A stretch of 64,000 bases of DNA from an uncultured Paracoccaceae bacterium (GCA_947503175.1 CANNCO010000003.1:676568-740567); one strand, 5' to 3'. Counted from the first letter of the stretch, positions 48,804 through 60,940 are shown. Translations and numbers: made by a program. Notes: generated from the letters alone by a model not told the origin.

Positions 48804-51800
48804 CGGGCATATCCCCGGCTACCGTGTGGCGATTGTCACGCTGGATGCCCACTCGGCAGGTCCGGCCTCGCGCGTGTCCCCTCGTCTGGCGACCGAGTTT
48901 CCGGGTCTATCGATCAGCGTCCATGCCGCTGCCGAATGGGCCGAAAACCCTGCGGCTCTCGATCTGGCGCGTGACGCCGTGCGCCATGCCGACATCGTCG
49001 TCGCCAACCTTCTGTTCATCGAAGAGCACATTAAGGCGATCCTGCCAGAGCTAGAGGCGCGGCGTGACCACTGCGATGCGATGATCGGCATCATCGCCGA
49101 CCCGGCCATCGTCAAGCTGACCCGGATGGGCGATCTGGACATGGCGAAACCTGCCTCGGGCCCGATGGCATTGCTCAAGAAGCTGCGCGGGAACTCCAAC
49201 CCGTCGGCATCGTCGGGCGAAAAGCAGATGAAACTTCTGCGCCGCCTTCCAAAGATCCTCAAGTTCATCCCGGGCAAGGCGCAGGACCTGCGTGCATGGT
49301 TCCTGACCATGCAATACTGGCTGGGCGGGTCGGATGACAATGTGGAACGGATGATCCGGTTTCTCGTCTCGCGCTACTCGCATGAAGAGACATGGCGCGG
49401 TCGCGACGCCCCTTTGCCGGTCGAATACCCCGAGGTGGGGCTTTACCACCCCGATCTGCCGAACCGCATCACAACAAACCTGGCCGATCTGCCGATGCCC
49501 GAAACGCCGGTGGGCACGGTTGGCCTCCTGATGCTGCGCTCCTACATCCTCGCCTCCGATACAGCCCATTACGACGCGGTCATTCGGGCGTTCGAGGCCA
49601 AGGGCCTGCGCTGTATCCCGGCATTTGCGGGCGGGCTTGACGGGCGTCCGGCCATCGAAGCCTACTTCAAGGGCCATATCGACGGAATGGTCTCGCTTAC
49701 CGGCTTCTCGTTGATCGGTGGACCAGCCTATAACGACAGCGATGCAGCCGTCGAGGTGCTGACCGAGCTTGATGTGCCCTACATCGCCGCACATCCGCTG
49801 GAGTTCCAGACGCTTGGCCAATGGGCAACGTCCTCGGGCGGCCTTGGTCCCGTCGAGACGACAATGCTTGTGGCATTGCCCGAAATCGACGGCGCGACCA
49901 ATCCTACGGTTTTTGCCGGCCGGCACGGAAAAGATGGCTGTCACGGCTGTCAGCTCGATTGCCGGGCCAAGTCGGATTCCCGCGCGATGGCACCTTGCCG
50001 GGAAAGGATCGAGGTTCTGTCGGAAAAGACCCTGCGCCTTGTGCGTCTACGCCGGTCGGAAGCCCATGAACGCAGATTGGGTATCGTTCTGTTCGGCTTC
50101 CCGCCAAATGCCGGCGCCGTGGGCACGGCGGCCTATCTTTCCGTCTTTGAGAGCCTTCACAACACACTCCATGCCCTCAAGGCTGACGGCTACGACTGTG
50201 AGCCGCCAGAGACGGTCGAAGAGTTGCGCAAGGAGATACTGGAAGGGAACGCCCGGCAATATGGGCAGGAGGCCAATGTTGCTGCCCATGTGGATGCCGA
50301 CACGATCGTTCAGCAGACTGGCCCGCTGGACCTGATCGAAGAAGTCTGGGGCCCGGCACCGGGACGGATACAGTCGGATGGGCGCGGCGTCTTCGTTCTG
50401 GGCAAGTCCTTCGGCAATGTGTTCGTCGGCGTCCAGCCAACATTCGGCTACGAAGGCGATCCCATGCGTCTTCTGTTCGAGAAGGGTTTTGCGCCGACCC
50501 ACGCCTTCACCACCTTCTATCTCTGGCTGCGCAACACGTTCGGTGCCGATGCGATCCTTCATTTCGGAATGCATGGCGCGCTGGAGTTCATGCCCGGCAA
50601 ACAGGCCGGTCCCGGTCCGATGGACTGGCCGGATCACCTGATCGGCGAGATGCCGAACATCTACCTTTATGCCTCAAACAACCCATCCGAGGCGACACTG
50701 GCCAAGCGCCGGTCGAACGCGGTTTGTGTCACGCATCTGACGCCGCCGCTTGCCAGTTCCGGCCTTTACAAGGGCCTTCTGGAACTGAAGGACAGCGTGA
50801 CGCGCTGGCGCGGCATGGACCCGGGCCACCCTGATCGCGCCGACCTGTCGGCCCTGATCGTGGATCAGGCTGCGGCTGTCGACCTGGACGGCTCCGACCC
50901 CGACACGCTGTGGCTCAAGCTGCTTGAGACCGAAGATGCGCTGATCCCCGATGGCCTGCATATTCTTGGCAAACCGATGAGTACATCGGAACGCGCGGGT
51001 CATTTGGAGGCGATGGAATTGGACGCGGAAGAGCGTGACCGGATCGACACTCTTCTTGCAGAAAACAACGAAATTCGCGCGCTTCTGAATGCGCTCGGCG
51101 GGCATTACATCCCGCCGGTTCCGGGTGGCGATCTGATCCGGTCGCCCGAGGTTCTGCCGACGGGCCGCAACATCCACGCCTTCGACCCGTTCCGTATGCC
51201 AACCGCATTCGCGATGTCGGATGGTGCAAAGCAGGCCGATCTTTTGCTTGAAACCCACGAGACCCTGCCGCGCTCTGTCGCGCTGGTTCTGTGGGGGTCG
51301 GACAATATCAAATCCGATGGTGGCCCGATCGCTCAGGCGCTTGCGCTTCTGGGTGCCGCGCCAAGGTTCGATCACTACGGGCGTCTTTGCGGCGCCGATC
51401 TGATCTCGCTGTCTGAACTTGGACGTCCGCGGATCGACGTTGTGATGACGCTTTCGGGCATCTTCCGCGATCTTCTTCCGCTCCAGACCAAGATGCTGGC
51501 CGAGGCCGCGTGGAAGGCCGCGACGGCAGAAGAGCCGCTTGAGATGAATTTCGTCCGCGCCCATGCGCTCGCCTATGCCGAGACGATGGATTGCGACATG
51601 GAAACGGCCAGCCTGCGGGTCTTCTCGAATGCCGAAGGCGCCTATGGTTCGAACGTCAATCAGCTGGTCGATTCCTCGGCCTTCGGCGACGAGGACGAAC
51701 TGGCTGACGCCTATCAGGCGCGCAAATCCTTTGCCTATGGCCGCGACGGCAAGGCGAACTCGAACGCAGCCCTTCTTCAGCAGACGCTGAAGGACGTGGA

Positions 51801-52335
51801 CGTGGCCTATCAAAACCTCGAGTCTGTGGAACTGGGTGTCACGACCGTCGACCACTACTTCGATACGCTGGGTGGTATCTCCCGAGCGGTGAAGCGCGCC
51901 AAGGGCGAAGAGGCCGCGATCTATATCGGCGACCAGACCCGTGGCGCGGGCAAGGTGCGCACCCTAAAGGATCAGATCGCACTGGAAACACGGTCGCGCA
52001 GCCTGAATCCCAAGTTCTTTGAGGGTCTCTTGAAGCACGGATCCGAAGGTGTTCGGCAGATCGAGGCGCAACTGACCAACACAGTCGGCTGGTCCGCTAC
52101 GACGGGGCAGGTCGAGCCGTGGGTCTACCAGCGGATTTCCGAGACTTTCGTTCTGGACGACGAGATGCGCGACCGGCTCGCGGATCTGAACCCCAAGGCT
52201 TCGGCCCGGATGGCCAATCGCCTGATCGAGGCCAGCGAACGCGAATACTGGGCCCCCGACGCAGAAACACTGGCAGCTCTTCAGGACGCGGCGGACGCGC
52301 TTGAGGACCGACTGGAAGGAATTGCAGCCGAATAG
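48793..52335 (+). CDS. bchH: Magnesium chelatase subunit H
   Basis: An 1180-residue porphyrin-binding catalytic subunit of Mg-chelatase, close to the normal length. It is CobN-like, with [23 protein letters not shown] and A-Y-G-S-N-V-N-Q-L conserved, and a cysteine-rich insert C-H-G-C-Q-L-D-C. It works with BchI and BchD encoded 30 kb away. The ATG at 48793 lies inside the end of bchB. Confidence 0.97.
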
Positions 52336-52353
52336 GCCGCAGAAGGAGGATGA

Positions 52354-53306
<953 letters not shown>

Positions 53307-53307
<1 letters not shown>

Positions 53308-53984
53308 TGAACGAACTGGCCACATACGGGCGCACTCGCGACCGGGTCGAGGATTATTTCGATCGCACCGCCACCCGGACATGGGAGGCACTGACATCGG
53401 ATGCGCCGGTCAGCAAAATCCGCCAGACGGTGCGCGAAGGGCGTGACCGGATGCGCGCGGTGATGCTGTCGCGCCTGCCGGACGATCTGTCTGGCGCGCG
53501 CGTCCTTGATGCGGGCTGCGGTGCGGGTCAGATGACGGCTGAACTTGCTGCACGCGGCGCTTCGGTCATGGCCTGCGATATCTCTCCCCGCCTGATCGAG
53601 ATCGCCGAGGCACGGCTTTCCGATGCCGACAAGCCCCGGGTCACTTTCCGTGCGGGAGACATGCTGTCCCCCGATCTCGGGCGCTTCGATTACGTCGTCG
53701 CGATGGATAGCCTGATCTATTACTCGGTGCCCGACATCACAGGCGCACTGTCGAGACTGGGCGCACGCACGGATCAGTCCGTGGTTTGCACCGTTGCGCC
53801 GCGCACACCGTTCCTGATGACGTTCTGGGGTATGGGAAAGCTCTTTCCGCGCTCTGATCGGTCACCCACCATGGTGCCCCACGCGCGTGAGAAACTGTCG
53901 AAGCATCTGGATGGCGATCTCAGCACGATCGAGCGCGTGTCGCGCGGCTTCTACATCTCGGAATGTCTGGAGTATCGTCCATGA
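53307..53984 (+). CDS. bchM: Magnesium protoporphyrin IX O-methyltransferase BchM
   Basis: A 225-residue class I methyltransferase that methylates the ring C propionate of Mg-protoporphyrin IX. The SAM-binding motif is V-L-D-A-G-C-G-A-G-Q-M-T, followed by A-C-D-I-S-P-R-L-I. The ATG at 53307 shares its first base with the bchL stop; a TTG three bases earlier is an alternative. It overlaps lhaA by four bases. Confidence 0.95.
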
Positions 53985-55423
53985 TCCTGGGCAAATCGCA
54001 AGTCAAGCGCCTGTCGCTTTCGGTTCTGCCCTTCTCCGACGCAGCGTCGGAAGGCCTTCCGCTGCCGCAACTCCTGCGGCTGGCGCTGTTCCAGGTTTCC
54101 GTCGGGATGGCGACGGTCATGCTGCTGGGCACGCTGAACCGGGTGATGATCGTCGAGCTTTCGGTGCCGGCCATGATCGTGGCTGCGATGATCGCGCTGC
54201 CGGTTCTGATCGCGCCGTTCCGCGCGCTTCTGGGGTTCCGGTCGGATACCCATCGCTCTGCCATCGGGTGGAAACGTATCCCCTATCTTTGGTTCGGGTC
54301 CCTCTGGCAGATGGGTGGGCTTGCCATCATGCCCTTCGCGCTTCTGGTTCTTGGCGGCGACACCGTTCATGACGTGCCCTTCGCCGGTGAGGTGCTGGCG
54401 GCATTGGCTTTTCTGATGACCGGCCTTGGCATGCACATGACCCAAACCGCGGGTCTTGCCCTGGCCGCCGACCGCGCCGATGACAAAACCCGCCCCCGCG
54501 TGGTCGCACTGCTTTATGTGATGTTCCTCCTGGGCGCCGGAGTCTCGGCCCTCATAGTCGGCTGGCTCCTGCGCGACTTCACGCCAATAACGCTCATCAA
54601 GGTGGTTCAGGGCGCGGCGGTGGTCACAGTCGCACTGAATATGGTGGCGCTGTGGAAGCAGGAAACGGTTCGTCCGATGTCACGCGCCGAACGCGAAGAG
54701 CCGCGCCCGCGTTTCGCGGATGCCTGGGCTGATTTCGCCCGCGGCGGCGATGCCGGGCGGCTTTTGGTCGTCGTGTTCCTCGGCACAATGGCTTTCAACA
54801 TGCAGGACGTTCTGCTGGAGCCCTATGGCGGCGAAATCCTTGGTCTGTCGGTCTCGGCAACGACGCTTCTCACGGCTCTCTGGGCCGCGGGGGCTCTGGT
54901 CGGGTTCGCCATTGCGGCGCGTTGGCTGGCCCGTGGGCTCAGCCCCTACCGCATGTGTTCGCGCGGGATCCTTGTCGGTATCAGCGCATTTTCGTTCGTG
55001 ATCTTTTCAGCTCCGATGAGCTCTCCGGCCCTGTTCTACCTTGGCGCGGCCGGGATCGGTCTGGGTGGTGGTCTCTTCGCGGTCGCGACCCTGACCGCCG
55101 CCATGACCATGCCTGCATCCGGTGCTGCGGGGCGCGGTCTTGCCCTCGGCGCATGGGGCGCGGCACAGGCGACGGCGGCCGGTCTTTCCATTGCGCTGGG
55201 CGGTGCGATCCGTGACGGGGTCAACGCACTCGCCCTTTCGGGCAATCTGGGCGAGGCGCTGCAAACCGCCTCGACAGGGTACTCGGTCGTCTATCATCTT
55301 GAAATCGGGCTGCTCTTTGTGACGCTGGTCGTCCTTGGGCCGCTTGTCAAACTATCGTTCTTCCACCCTCAATCCAATTCACTTGAAAGCGGCAAAATCG
55401 GTCTTGCCGACTTTCCCACCTAA
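53981..55423 (+). CDS. lhaA: Light-harvesting 1 assembly protein LhaA (PucC family)
   Basis: A 480-residue PucC/BCD-family membrane protein of about 12 helices. It shares L-N-R-V-M-I-V-E-L, M-Q-D-V-L-L-E-P-Y-G-G and G-R-G-L-A-L-G-A-W-G-A-A-Q-A with the PucC-like protein next to bchG. LhaA supports LH1 assembly in Rhodobacter. The ATG at 53981 overlaps the bchM stop. It precedes puhA by 17 bp. Confidence 0.93.
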   Translation: MILGKSQVKRLSLSVLPFSDAASEGLPLPQLLRLALFQVSVGMATVMLLGTLNRVMIVELSVPAMIVAAMIALPVLIAPFRALLGFRSDTHRSAIGWKRIPYLWFGSLWQMGGLAIMPFALLVLGGDTVHDVPFAGEVLAALAFLMTGLGMHMTQTAGLALAADRADDKTRPRVVALLYVMFLLGAGVSALIVGWLLRDFTPITLIKVVQGAAVVTVALNMVALWKQETVRPMSRAEREEPRPRFADAWADFARGGDAGRLLVVVFLGTMAFNMQDVLLEPYGGEILGLSVSATTLLTALWAAGALVGFAIAARWLARGLSPYRMCSRGILVGISAFSFVIFSAPMSSPALFYLGAAGIGLGGGLFAVATLTAAMTMPASGAAGRGLALGAWGAAQATAAGLSIALGGAIRDGVNALALSGNLGEALQTASTGYSVVYHLEIGLLFVTLVVLGPLVKLSFFHPQSNSLESGKIGLADFPT

Positions 55424-55440
55424 CCTTTGGAGGTATCACA

Positions 55441-56196
55441 ATGGTCGGTGTCAACTTCTTTGGAAACTTCGATCTGGCGTCTCTCGCCATATGGGGTTTC
55501 TGGTTCTTCTTCGCATATCTCGTCTACTACCTGCAGACCGAGAACATGCGCGAAGGCTATCCACTTGAGATGGAAGATGGATCCATCGCTCCGAACCAGG
55601 GTCCGTTCCCGGTCCCGTCGCCCAAGACCTTCAAACTGCGTGACGGCAAGGGCGAACTGACAGTCCCTTCGGCCGAGAACGAAGCGGCCCATCGCAGGTC
55701 CGATCTGGCGCTTGCCAAGACCGAGGCGGGCGAAGGCTTTCCGCAGGTGCCGACGGGCAACCCGATGGCCGACGGTGTGGGTCCGGCATCTTGGGTGCCG
55801 CGCGCGGACGAGCCAGAACTCGATGGCCATGGCCATCCCAAGATCACGCCGATGGCAGGTCACGAAGCGTTCTTTGTTTCGGCCGGGCGCGACCCACGCG
55901 GTCTTCCGGTGCTCAGCCGTGACGATCAGGTGGTCGGCCACGTCAGCGAGATGTGGGTCGACGCGTCGGAGCACATGGTCCGCTACCTGCAATACGATCT
56001 GGAGCCGGAATGGGGATCGGGCAGCCGTATCGTCCCCATCACCTTGTCTCGGATCAAGGACCGCTGGGTGATGGTGCGCTCACTTAAAGCAAAGGACTTT
56101 GACGGCGTGCCGCAGATTTCGCGGACCGGTCAGATCACCAAGCTCGAAGAAGACAAGATCTGTGCCTACTACGCAGGCGGAACGCTCTACTCCTGA
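55441..56196 (+). CDS. puhA: Photosynthetic reaction centre subunit H
   Basis: A 251-residue H subunit with one N-terminal membrane helix (about residues 11-32) and a large cytoplasmic domain including the PRC-barrel-like part (G-L-P-V-L-S-R-D-D-Q-V-V-G). It caps the L/M pair and guides protons to QB. A strong ribosome site (TTGGAGG) precedes it, and a stable hairpin follows the stop. Confidence 0.97.
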   Translation: MVGVNFFGNFDLASLAIWGFWFFFAYLVYYLQTENMREGYPLEMEDGSIAPNQGPFPVPSPKTFKLRDGKGELTVPSAENEAAHRRSDLALAKTEAGEGFPQVPTGNPMADGVGPASWVPRADEPELDGHGHPKITPMAGHEAFFVSAGRDPRGLPVLSRDDQVVGHVSEMWVDASEHMVRYLQYDLEPEWGSGSRIVPITLSRIKDRWVMVRSLKAKDFDGVPQISRTGQITKLEEDKICAYYAGGTLYS

Positions 56197-56205
56197 AGCA
56201 ATACA

Positions 56206-56232
56206 CCGGGCACCCGTGGAAGGGGTGCCCGG
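56206..56232 (+). other. Intercistronic hairpin after puhA
   Basis: CCGGGCACCC (56206-56215), a 7-base loop and GGGTGCCCGG (56223-56232) form a perfect 10-bp stem with no T tract. It could stabilise the puhA message relative to the downstream assembly genes, analogous to the pufA-pufL stem. Confidence 0.75.
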
Positions 56233-56273
56233 CGACTACTCCAACGGGAACCACGACAAGAAAGGCAACAGCC

Positions 56274-56909
56274 ATGCCGCATGATGACTTCGCAACAGAA
56301 CCGGTCGAGGGTCTTCCGGAAAAGCCGCCTGCGGGCGAAATGATCCTGTGGCAAGGCAAACCGCTGGCCTTCGCTCTCGCTCGCGACGCACTGTCGCTCT
56401 ATTGGGTCGCAGGTTACTTCGTCCTTCTCGCGATCTGGCGTGTTGGTGTGTCCTCGGCGGACATGCCTTTCACCGCGGCGCTGCCGTTGGGCGTTCCATT
56501 CCTGGTTCTGGGCGCTGTGGCCTGTCTGGTGCTTTATGGTGTCGCCTATGTTCTGGCGCGCACAACCGTCTACACGGTCACCACGGCCCGCGTCGCCATG
56601 CGGGTGGGTGCCGCACTGACGGTGACCCTGAACCTGCCCTTTACCCGCATCGCCTCGGCCGATCTGATGGTCAAGTCTGACGGTACCGGATCGGTTGTGT
56701 TCGAGACGCTCGGTGATGTGCGGCTCAGCTATCTGGTGCTCTGGCCCCATGTACGCCCGTGGCGGATGAAAAAGACGCAACCTGCGCTGCGCTCGATCCC
56801 GGACGCAGCCCGCGTGGCACAGATCGTCGCGGATGCCGCGGAAACCCGCATCAGCCAGCCCGAGATCTCAACCCGAGCACCCGGTGGTGCAACGGTTGCA
56901 GCAGAATAA
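56274..56909 (+). CDS. puhB: Photosynthetic complex assembly protein PuhB
   Basis: A 211-residue membrane protein with about three hydrophobic helices in the first 110 residues and a PH-like domain (Y-T-V-T-T-A-R-V-A-M-R-V-G). PuhB aids reaction-centre assembly in Rhodobacter capsulatus. Position between puhA and puhC is the conserved one. Confidence 0.93.
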   Translation: MPHDDFATEPVEGLPEKPPAGEMILWQGKPLAFALARDALSLYWVAGYFVLLAIWRVGVSSADMPFTAALPLGVPFLVLGAVACLVLYGVAYVLARTTVYTVTTARVAMRVGAALTVTLNLPFTRIASADLMVKSDGTGSVVFETLGDVRLSYLVLWPHVRPWRMKKTQPALRSIPDAARVAQIVADAAETRISQPEISTRAPGGATVAAE

Positions 56910-56921
56910 GGGAGGAATGGA

Positions 56922-57413
56922 ATGACCGATCAAAGAACCCATTCCGGCATCTACTACGATGCGGAGAACCGCACTTCGAATGTCAGTGGCAAGGAAACGA
57001 TACCGACCCGTCTTGTCATTCTGATGTTCGGACTGGCCCTGACGGCACTGGTGCTCACCTCGATCTCGGTCCTGATGGGCGCGGAGAAGGTGGGTGTTCC
57101 AGAGGCCGAAGTACCGCTTACAACCCACGAAGTCGTCATTTCGGGCGAAGGAAACGCCGCCAAGGTTGTGATGACCGATGGCACGGTTCTGCTCGATGCC
57201 GAAAACGGTGCCTTCGTGACCGTTGTGCGGTCCGGACTGGACCGGGCACGCTTCAACCACCGGATCACCGACAACCCGCCGGTGATCATCACTCGCTACC
57301 CGTCGGGACGCATGACGCTCAATGATCCTGCGACCGGCTGGGAAATGCATCTGTCCTCCTTCGGACAGGGCAACAAAGCGCACTTCGAGCGTTTGCTCGC
57401 GCCAAAAAACTAA
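56922..57413 (+). CDS. puhC: Photosynthetic complex assembly protein PuhC
   Basis: A 163-residue protein with a single membrane helix (about residues 29-50) and a soluble domain. It supports core-complex assembly and membrane organisation. Segments such as D-G-A-x-V-L-D and the F-V-x-V-V-R-S-G-L-x-R-x-R turn identify the family. It lies 12 bp after puhB. Confidence 0.9.
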   Translation: MTDQRTHSGIYYDAENRTSNVSGKETIPTRLVILMFGLALTALVLTSISVLMGAEKVGVPEAEVPLTTHEVVISGEGNAAKVVMTDGTVLLDAENGAFVTVVRSGLDRARFNHRITDNPPVIITRYPSGRMTLNDPATGWEMHLSSFGQGNKAHFERLLAPKN

Positions 57414-57426
57414 GGGAACCGAAACC

Positions 57427-57723
57427 ATGGGATTGCTCACCCGAGAATACGAGACGGCGCCTTGCACCGTCGAAGTCAGCCACAAGTTTGAAAGCCTCCA
57501 CGCACATGTCCGTTTCGATAACGGCGCGGTCATCCACCCGGGTGACGAAGTACTGGTAAAGGGACCGCCGGTTATGGCGCCCTATGGCGAAGTCGTGATC
57601 GAAAAGCGCGAGGCGCGGATTACGCGTGCCTCGGGCGTTGAACGGCTCTGGACCCGCATGACTGGTGATTTTGAGTTCATGGAGCTTTGTGAGTTCTCAT
57701 TCTCAGAGGAGGCCACGCTATGA
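57427..57723 (+). CDS. Conserved PGC protein of 98 residues upstream of acsF
   Basis: A 98-residue soluble protein starting MGLLTREYETAPCTVEVSHK, with the segment G-D-E-V-L-V-K-G-P-P. It has no signal or membrane helix and two cysteines. It lies between puhC and acsF and overlaps acsF by four bases, a position where an uncharacterised ORF is usual in this lineage. The overlap suggests a role linked to the cyclase or to complex assembly. No biochemical function is recognised, and I do not equate it with Rhodobacter PuhD, which is shorter. Confidence 0.85.
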   Translation: MGLLTREYETAPCTVEVSHKFESLHAHVRFDNGAVIHPGDEVLVKGPPVMAPYGEVVIEKREARITRASGVERLWTRMTGDFEFMELCEFSFSEEATL

Positions 57724-58844
57724 ATGTCCACGCTTCACATACGGCCGACGCAACCACCGTCGAAGAAGGCCTCGCCATCCAGGAGGCGCAGGCCGTCCAT
57801 GACAGCGAAAGCGCAACGGCGCTCGCGATGCAGAACACCCTTCTGACGCCGCGCTTCTACACAACCGATTTCGACGAGATGGACGCGATCGACGTATCTT
57901 CCGTTCGCGACGACTGGGACAAGCTGATCGCACAGATGGAGTCCGACCCGAACAAAGGTCATTTCAAGAAAAACGAAGACTGGGACCACATCGACTGGGA
58001 CGGGATTGACCCGGAACTGCGCAAGGAGTTCATCGATTTCCTTGTCTCGTCTTGCACAGCCGAATTCTCGGGCTGCGTCCTTTACAAGGAAATGAAGCGG
58101 CGCGGGAACAACAAGGACATCACGCAGCTCTTCCAGCTGATGGCGCGCGATGAGGCCCGGCATGCCGGTTTCATTAACGATGCGCTTCGCGAAGCCGGAA
58201 TTGCGGTGAACCTTGGGTTCCTGACGAAGGCCAAGAAGTACACCTACTTCAAGCCAAAGTTCATCTACTACGCGACCTATCTGTCCGAAAAGATCGGCTA
58301 CGCGCGGTACATAACGATTTTCCGGCATCTCGAAGAGAACCCGGAATACCGGTTCCACCCGATCTTCAAATGGTTCCGCGAGTGGTGCAACGACGAGTTC
58401 AGCCACGGAGAGGCCTTCGCCCTTCTGATGAAGACCGATCCCAAGCTCACCTCGGGTCGCAATGTCTGGTGGATCAAGTTCTTCCTGACGGCGGTCTATG
58501 GGACGATGTATGTGCGCGACCACCAGCGTCCGGCCTTTCACAAGGCGCTGGGTGTCGACCCCGACTGGTACGGGCAGGCCGTGTTCGAGAAGACCTCTGA
58601 AATCTCGAAGCAGGTCTTCCCGATCACGCTTGATATCGACCACCCGCGCTGGATGCCGTCGCTGAAGCGTCTGCAAAAGGCGAACGCGGACCTAGACCGG
58701 GCCAAGAAGCGGGGCGGTGTTGCCGGATCGCTTGGAAAGCTTGGCGCAAGTGCGCGGGCTGCCATGGCGTTCCTGTCGCTCTACACCATCCCGGTCAAGC
58801 ATCACAAAGTTCCGACCGAAACGCGTCTGGAGCCCATGTATTGA
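57720..58844 (+). CDS. acsF: Aerobic Mg-protoporphyrin IX monomethyl ester cyclase AcsF
   Basis: A 374-residue di-iron oxygenase that forms ring E of (bacterio)chlorophyll using O2. Ferritin-like iron-binding motifs are seen in E-F-S-G-C-V-L-Y-K-E, R-D-E-A-R-H-A-G-F and D-E-F-S-H-G-E-A-F. Presence of this oxygen-dependent cyclase and absence of bchE in the window fit an aerobic phototroph. Confidence 0.97.
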   Translation: MNVHASHTADATTVEEGLAIQEAQAVHDSESATALAMQNTLLTPRFYTTDFDEMDAIDVSSVRDDWDKLIAQMESDPNKGHFKKNEDWDHIDWDGIDPELRKEFIDFLVSSCTAEFSGCVLYKEMKRRGNNKDITQLFQLMARDEARHAGFINDALREAGIAVNLGFLTKAKKYTYFKPKFIYYATYLSEKIGYARYITIFRHLEENPEYRFHPIFKWFREWCNDEFSHGEAFALLMKTDPKLTSGRNVWWIKFFLTAVYGTMYVRDHQRPAFHKALGVDPDWYGQAVFEKTSEISKQVFPITLDIDHPRWMPSLKRLQKANADLDRAKKRGGVAGSLGKLGASARAAMAFLSLYTIPVKHHKVPTETRLEPMY

Positions 58845-58873
58845 GACCGACCCGTCTTCATAAGCGCAACGAC

Positions 58874-58894
58874 GCCCCGGGCCTGACCCGGGGC
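58874..58894 (+). other. Hairpin between acsF and puhE
   Basis: GCCCCGGG (58874-58881), loop CCTGA, CCCGGGGC (58887-58894) form a perfect 8-bp stem without a T tract. It could be an attenuator or a 3' protective element for the acsF message. Confidence 0.65.
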
Positions 58895-58920
58895 CTCGGT
58901 ACTATCGCTGAGGGCCGCCG

Positions 58921-59736
58921 ATGCTAGCCTCGCCGTGGATTGCGGCGCTGGGTGCGCTTTTTATCTGGTGGTTCTCCACCGGCGCGATCCTGTGGGTCGT
59001 CAAAGGTGCCGATGACCGTGGGCGGTACGGCCATCTCTGGTCCGTAGTACTAGCCCTTCCACTTCTCGTTCTGGGTGCGGTGGGGCTTTTCCAGACACTT
59101 GAAAGCAACACGATCTATGGTGTCTACGGGGCGTTTCTGGCCGCGCTCGCGATCTGGGGATGGATCGAACTGTCATTCCTGTCGGGAGTCATAACAGGCC
59201 CGAATTCGGAAGACTGTCCAGCCGGCATTGCGGAATGGGATCGGTTTGTCCGGGCCTGGGGCACGGTCGCGTATCACGAGATCCTGTTGACCGTGGCGCT
59301 TGTGGCGATTCTCTGGCTGTCCTGGGGAGCGGAGAACATGTTCGGGTTCTGGACCTTCGCGGTGCTCTATTTCGCGCGCATCTCGGCCAAGCTGAACCTG
59401 TTTCTGGGTGTGCCCAAGATCAATGTCGAGTTCCTGCCAAGCCCGCTGACGCATTTGCCCAGCCACTTCCGGTTCGCCAAACTCAACCCGCTGTTCCCGG
59501 TCTCGGTTACGGCGCTCAGCTTTGCCGTGGCCTGCTGGCTTGAGCGGATCTACGCATCGGCCACGCCCGCCGACACGGTGGGGTTCGCACTTCTTGCCGC
59601 GCTGACCGCGCTGGCCCTTCTCGAACACTGGCTGATGGTACTGCCGCTGCCCGATGAGAAACTCTGGCGTTGGATGATTCCCGCGCCCAAAACCAACGAC
59701 AAGACACTGCTACGCGAGGATGGACATGGACTTTGA
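58921..59736 (+). CDS. puhE: PuhE (DUF3623) membrane protein
   Basis: A 271-residue polytopic protein with about seven hydrophobic helices. The conserved central stretch contains [16 protein letters not shown] and L-P-S-H-F-R-F-A. PuhE affects bacteriochlorophyll production in Rhodobacter capsulatus; its biochemical role is unknown. It overlaps hemA by 11 bp. Confidence 0.92.
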   Translation: MLASPWIAALGALFIWWFSTGAILWVVKGADDRGRYGHLWSVVLALPLLVLGAVGLFQTLESNTIYGVYGAFLAALAIWGWIELSFLSGVITGPNSEDCPAGIAEWDRFVRAWGTVAYHEILLTVALVAILWLSWGAENMFGFWTFAVLYFARISAKLNLFLGVPKINVEFLPSPLTHLPSHFRFAKLNPLFPVSVTALSFAVACWLERIYASATPADTVGFALLAALTALALLEHWLMVLPLPDEKLWRWMIPAPKTNDKTLLREDGHGL

Positions 59737-60940
59737 CGCACTTTTCGAAGCCCAGATCGAAGATCTGAAAGCTGAGGGGAACTATCGGATCTTCGCCGAG
59801 ATGGAGCGCAAATGCGGCGCCTTTCCAAAGGCGCTGAACCACCATGACGGCAAGGTGCGTGACGTTACGGTCTGGTGTTCCAACGACTATCTCGGGATGG
59901 GACAACACCCCGATGTCGTGAAGGCCATGGTCGAAACCGCGCAATCCTGCGGCACCGGCGCGGGTGGAACGCGGAACATCTCGGGTACGAACCACCACCA
60001 TCTTCTGCTCGAAGCCGAGCTGGCCGACCTGCATAACAAAGAGGCCGCCCTTCTGTTCTCCTCCGGCTACGTGTCGAACTGGGCTGCGCTTTCCACATTG
60101 GGCTCGCGTCTGCCCAATGCGGTGATCCTGTCCGATGCCCTGAACCACGCCTCCATGATCGAAGGCATCCGGCATTCGCGCGCCGACAAGGTTCTCTGGA
60201 AGCACAACGACCCCAAGGATCTTGATGAAAAGCTCGCGGCAATCCCAGCGGATCAGCCCAAGATCGTGGCGTTTGAAAGCGTCTACTCGATGGACGGAGA
60301 CATTGCGCCGATCAAAGAGATCGTCGAGGTGGCCGAAAAACACGGTGCGATGACGTATCTCGACGAGGTTCACGCGGTTGGCCTCTACGGTCCGCGCGGT
60401 GGCGGAATCGCCGAGCAGGAAGGTCTGATGGACCGCATCACCCTGATCGAAGGCACGCTGGGCAAGGCCTATGGCACGTTCGGCGGCTATATCACCGGAT
60501 CGGCCGCGCTTTGCGACTTCATCCGCAGCTTTGCCTCCGGGTTCATCTTCACGACGGCGCTCCCGCCCGCAGTGGCTGCCGCTGCAACGACCTCGATCAA
60601 GCATCTCAAGGCGTCAAGCATGGAGCGGATGCGCCAGCGTCGTCAGGTGATCAAGCTTCGGGGGATGCTGGATGCCATTGGCATTCCGCATATGCAGAAC
60701 CCCAGTCACATCATTCCGGTCATGGTCGGAAATCCTGTCAAGTGCCGTATGATTTCGGACATGTTGATGGATGATTGGGGGATTTACGTCCAACCGATCA
60801 ACTATCCCACTGTTCCTAAGGGAACCGAGCGTCTTCGGATCACCCCTTCACCGCTTCATAGCGACGATGATATTGAATATCTTGTCCAAGCTCTGTCAGA
60901 ACTCTGGAGCCATTGCGCGATCGCGCGCCAAGTTGCGTAG
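59726..60940 (+). CDS. hemA: 5-aminolevulinate synthase
   Basis: A 404-residue PLP enzyme that condenses glycine with succinyl-CoA (C4 pathway) to ALA, the first committed step of tetrapyrroles. The PLP lysine is in [10 protein letters not shown], with [11 protein letters not shown] near the N-terminus. The second ATG at 59726 is preferred because GAGG lies six bases upstream of it; the ATG at 59720 touches that site. Confidence 0.96.
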   Translation: MDFDALFEAQIEDLKAEGNYRIFAEMERKCGAFPKALNHHDGKVRDVTVWCSNDYLGMGQHPDVVKAMVETAQSCGTGAGGTRNISGTNHHHLLLEAELADLHNKEAALLFSSGYVSNWAALSTLGSRLPNAVILSDALNHASMIEGIRHSRADKVLWKHNDPKDLDEKLAAIPADQPKIVAFESVYSMDGDIAPIKEIVEVAEKHGAMTYLDEVHAVGLYGPRGGGIAEQEGLMDRITLIEGTLGKAYGTFGGYITGSAALCDFIRSFASGFIFTTALPPAVAAAATTSIKHLKASSMERMRQRRQVIKLRGMLDAIGIPHMQNPSHIIPVMVGNPVKCRMISDMLMDDWGIYVQPINYPTVPKGTERLRITPSPLHSDDDIEYLVQALSELWSHCAIARQVA

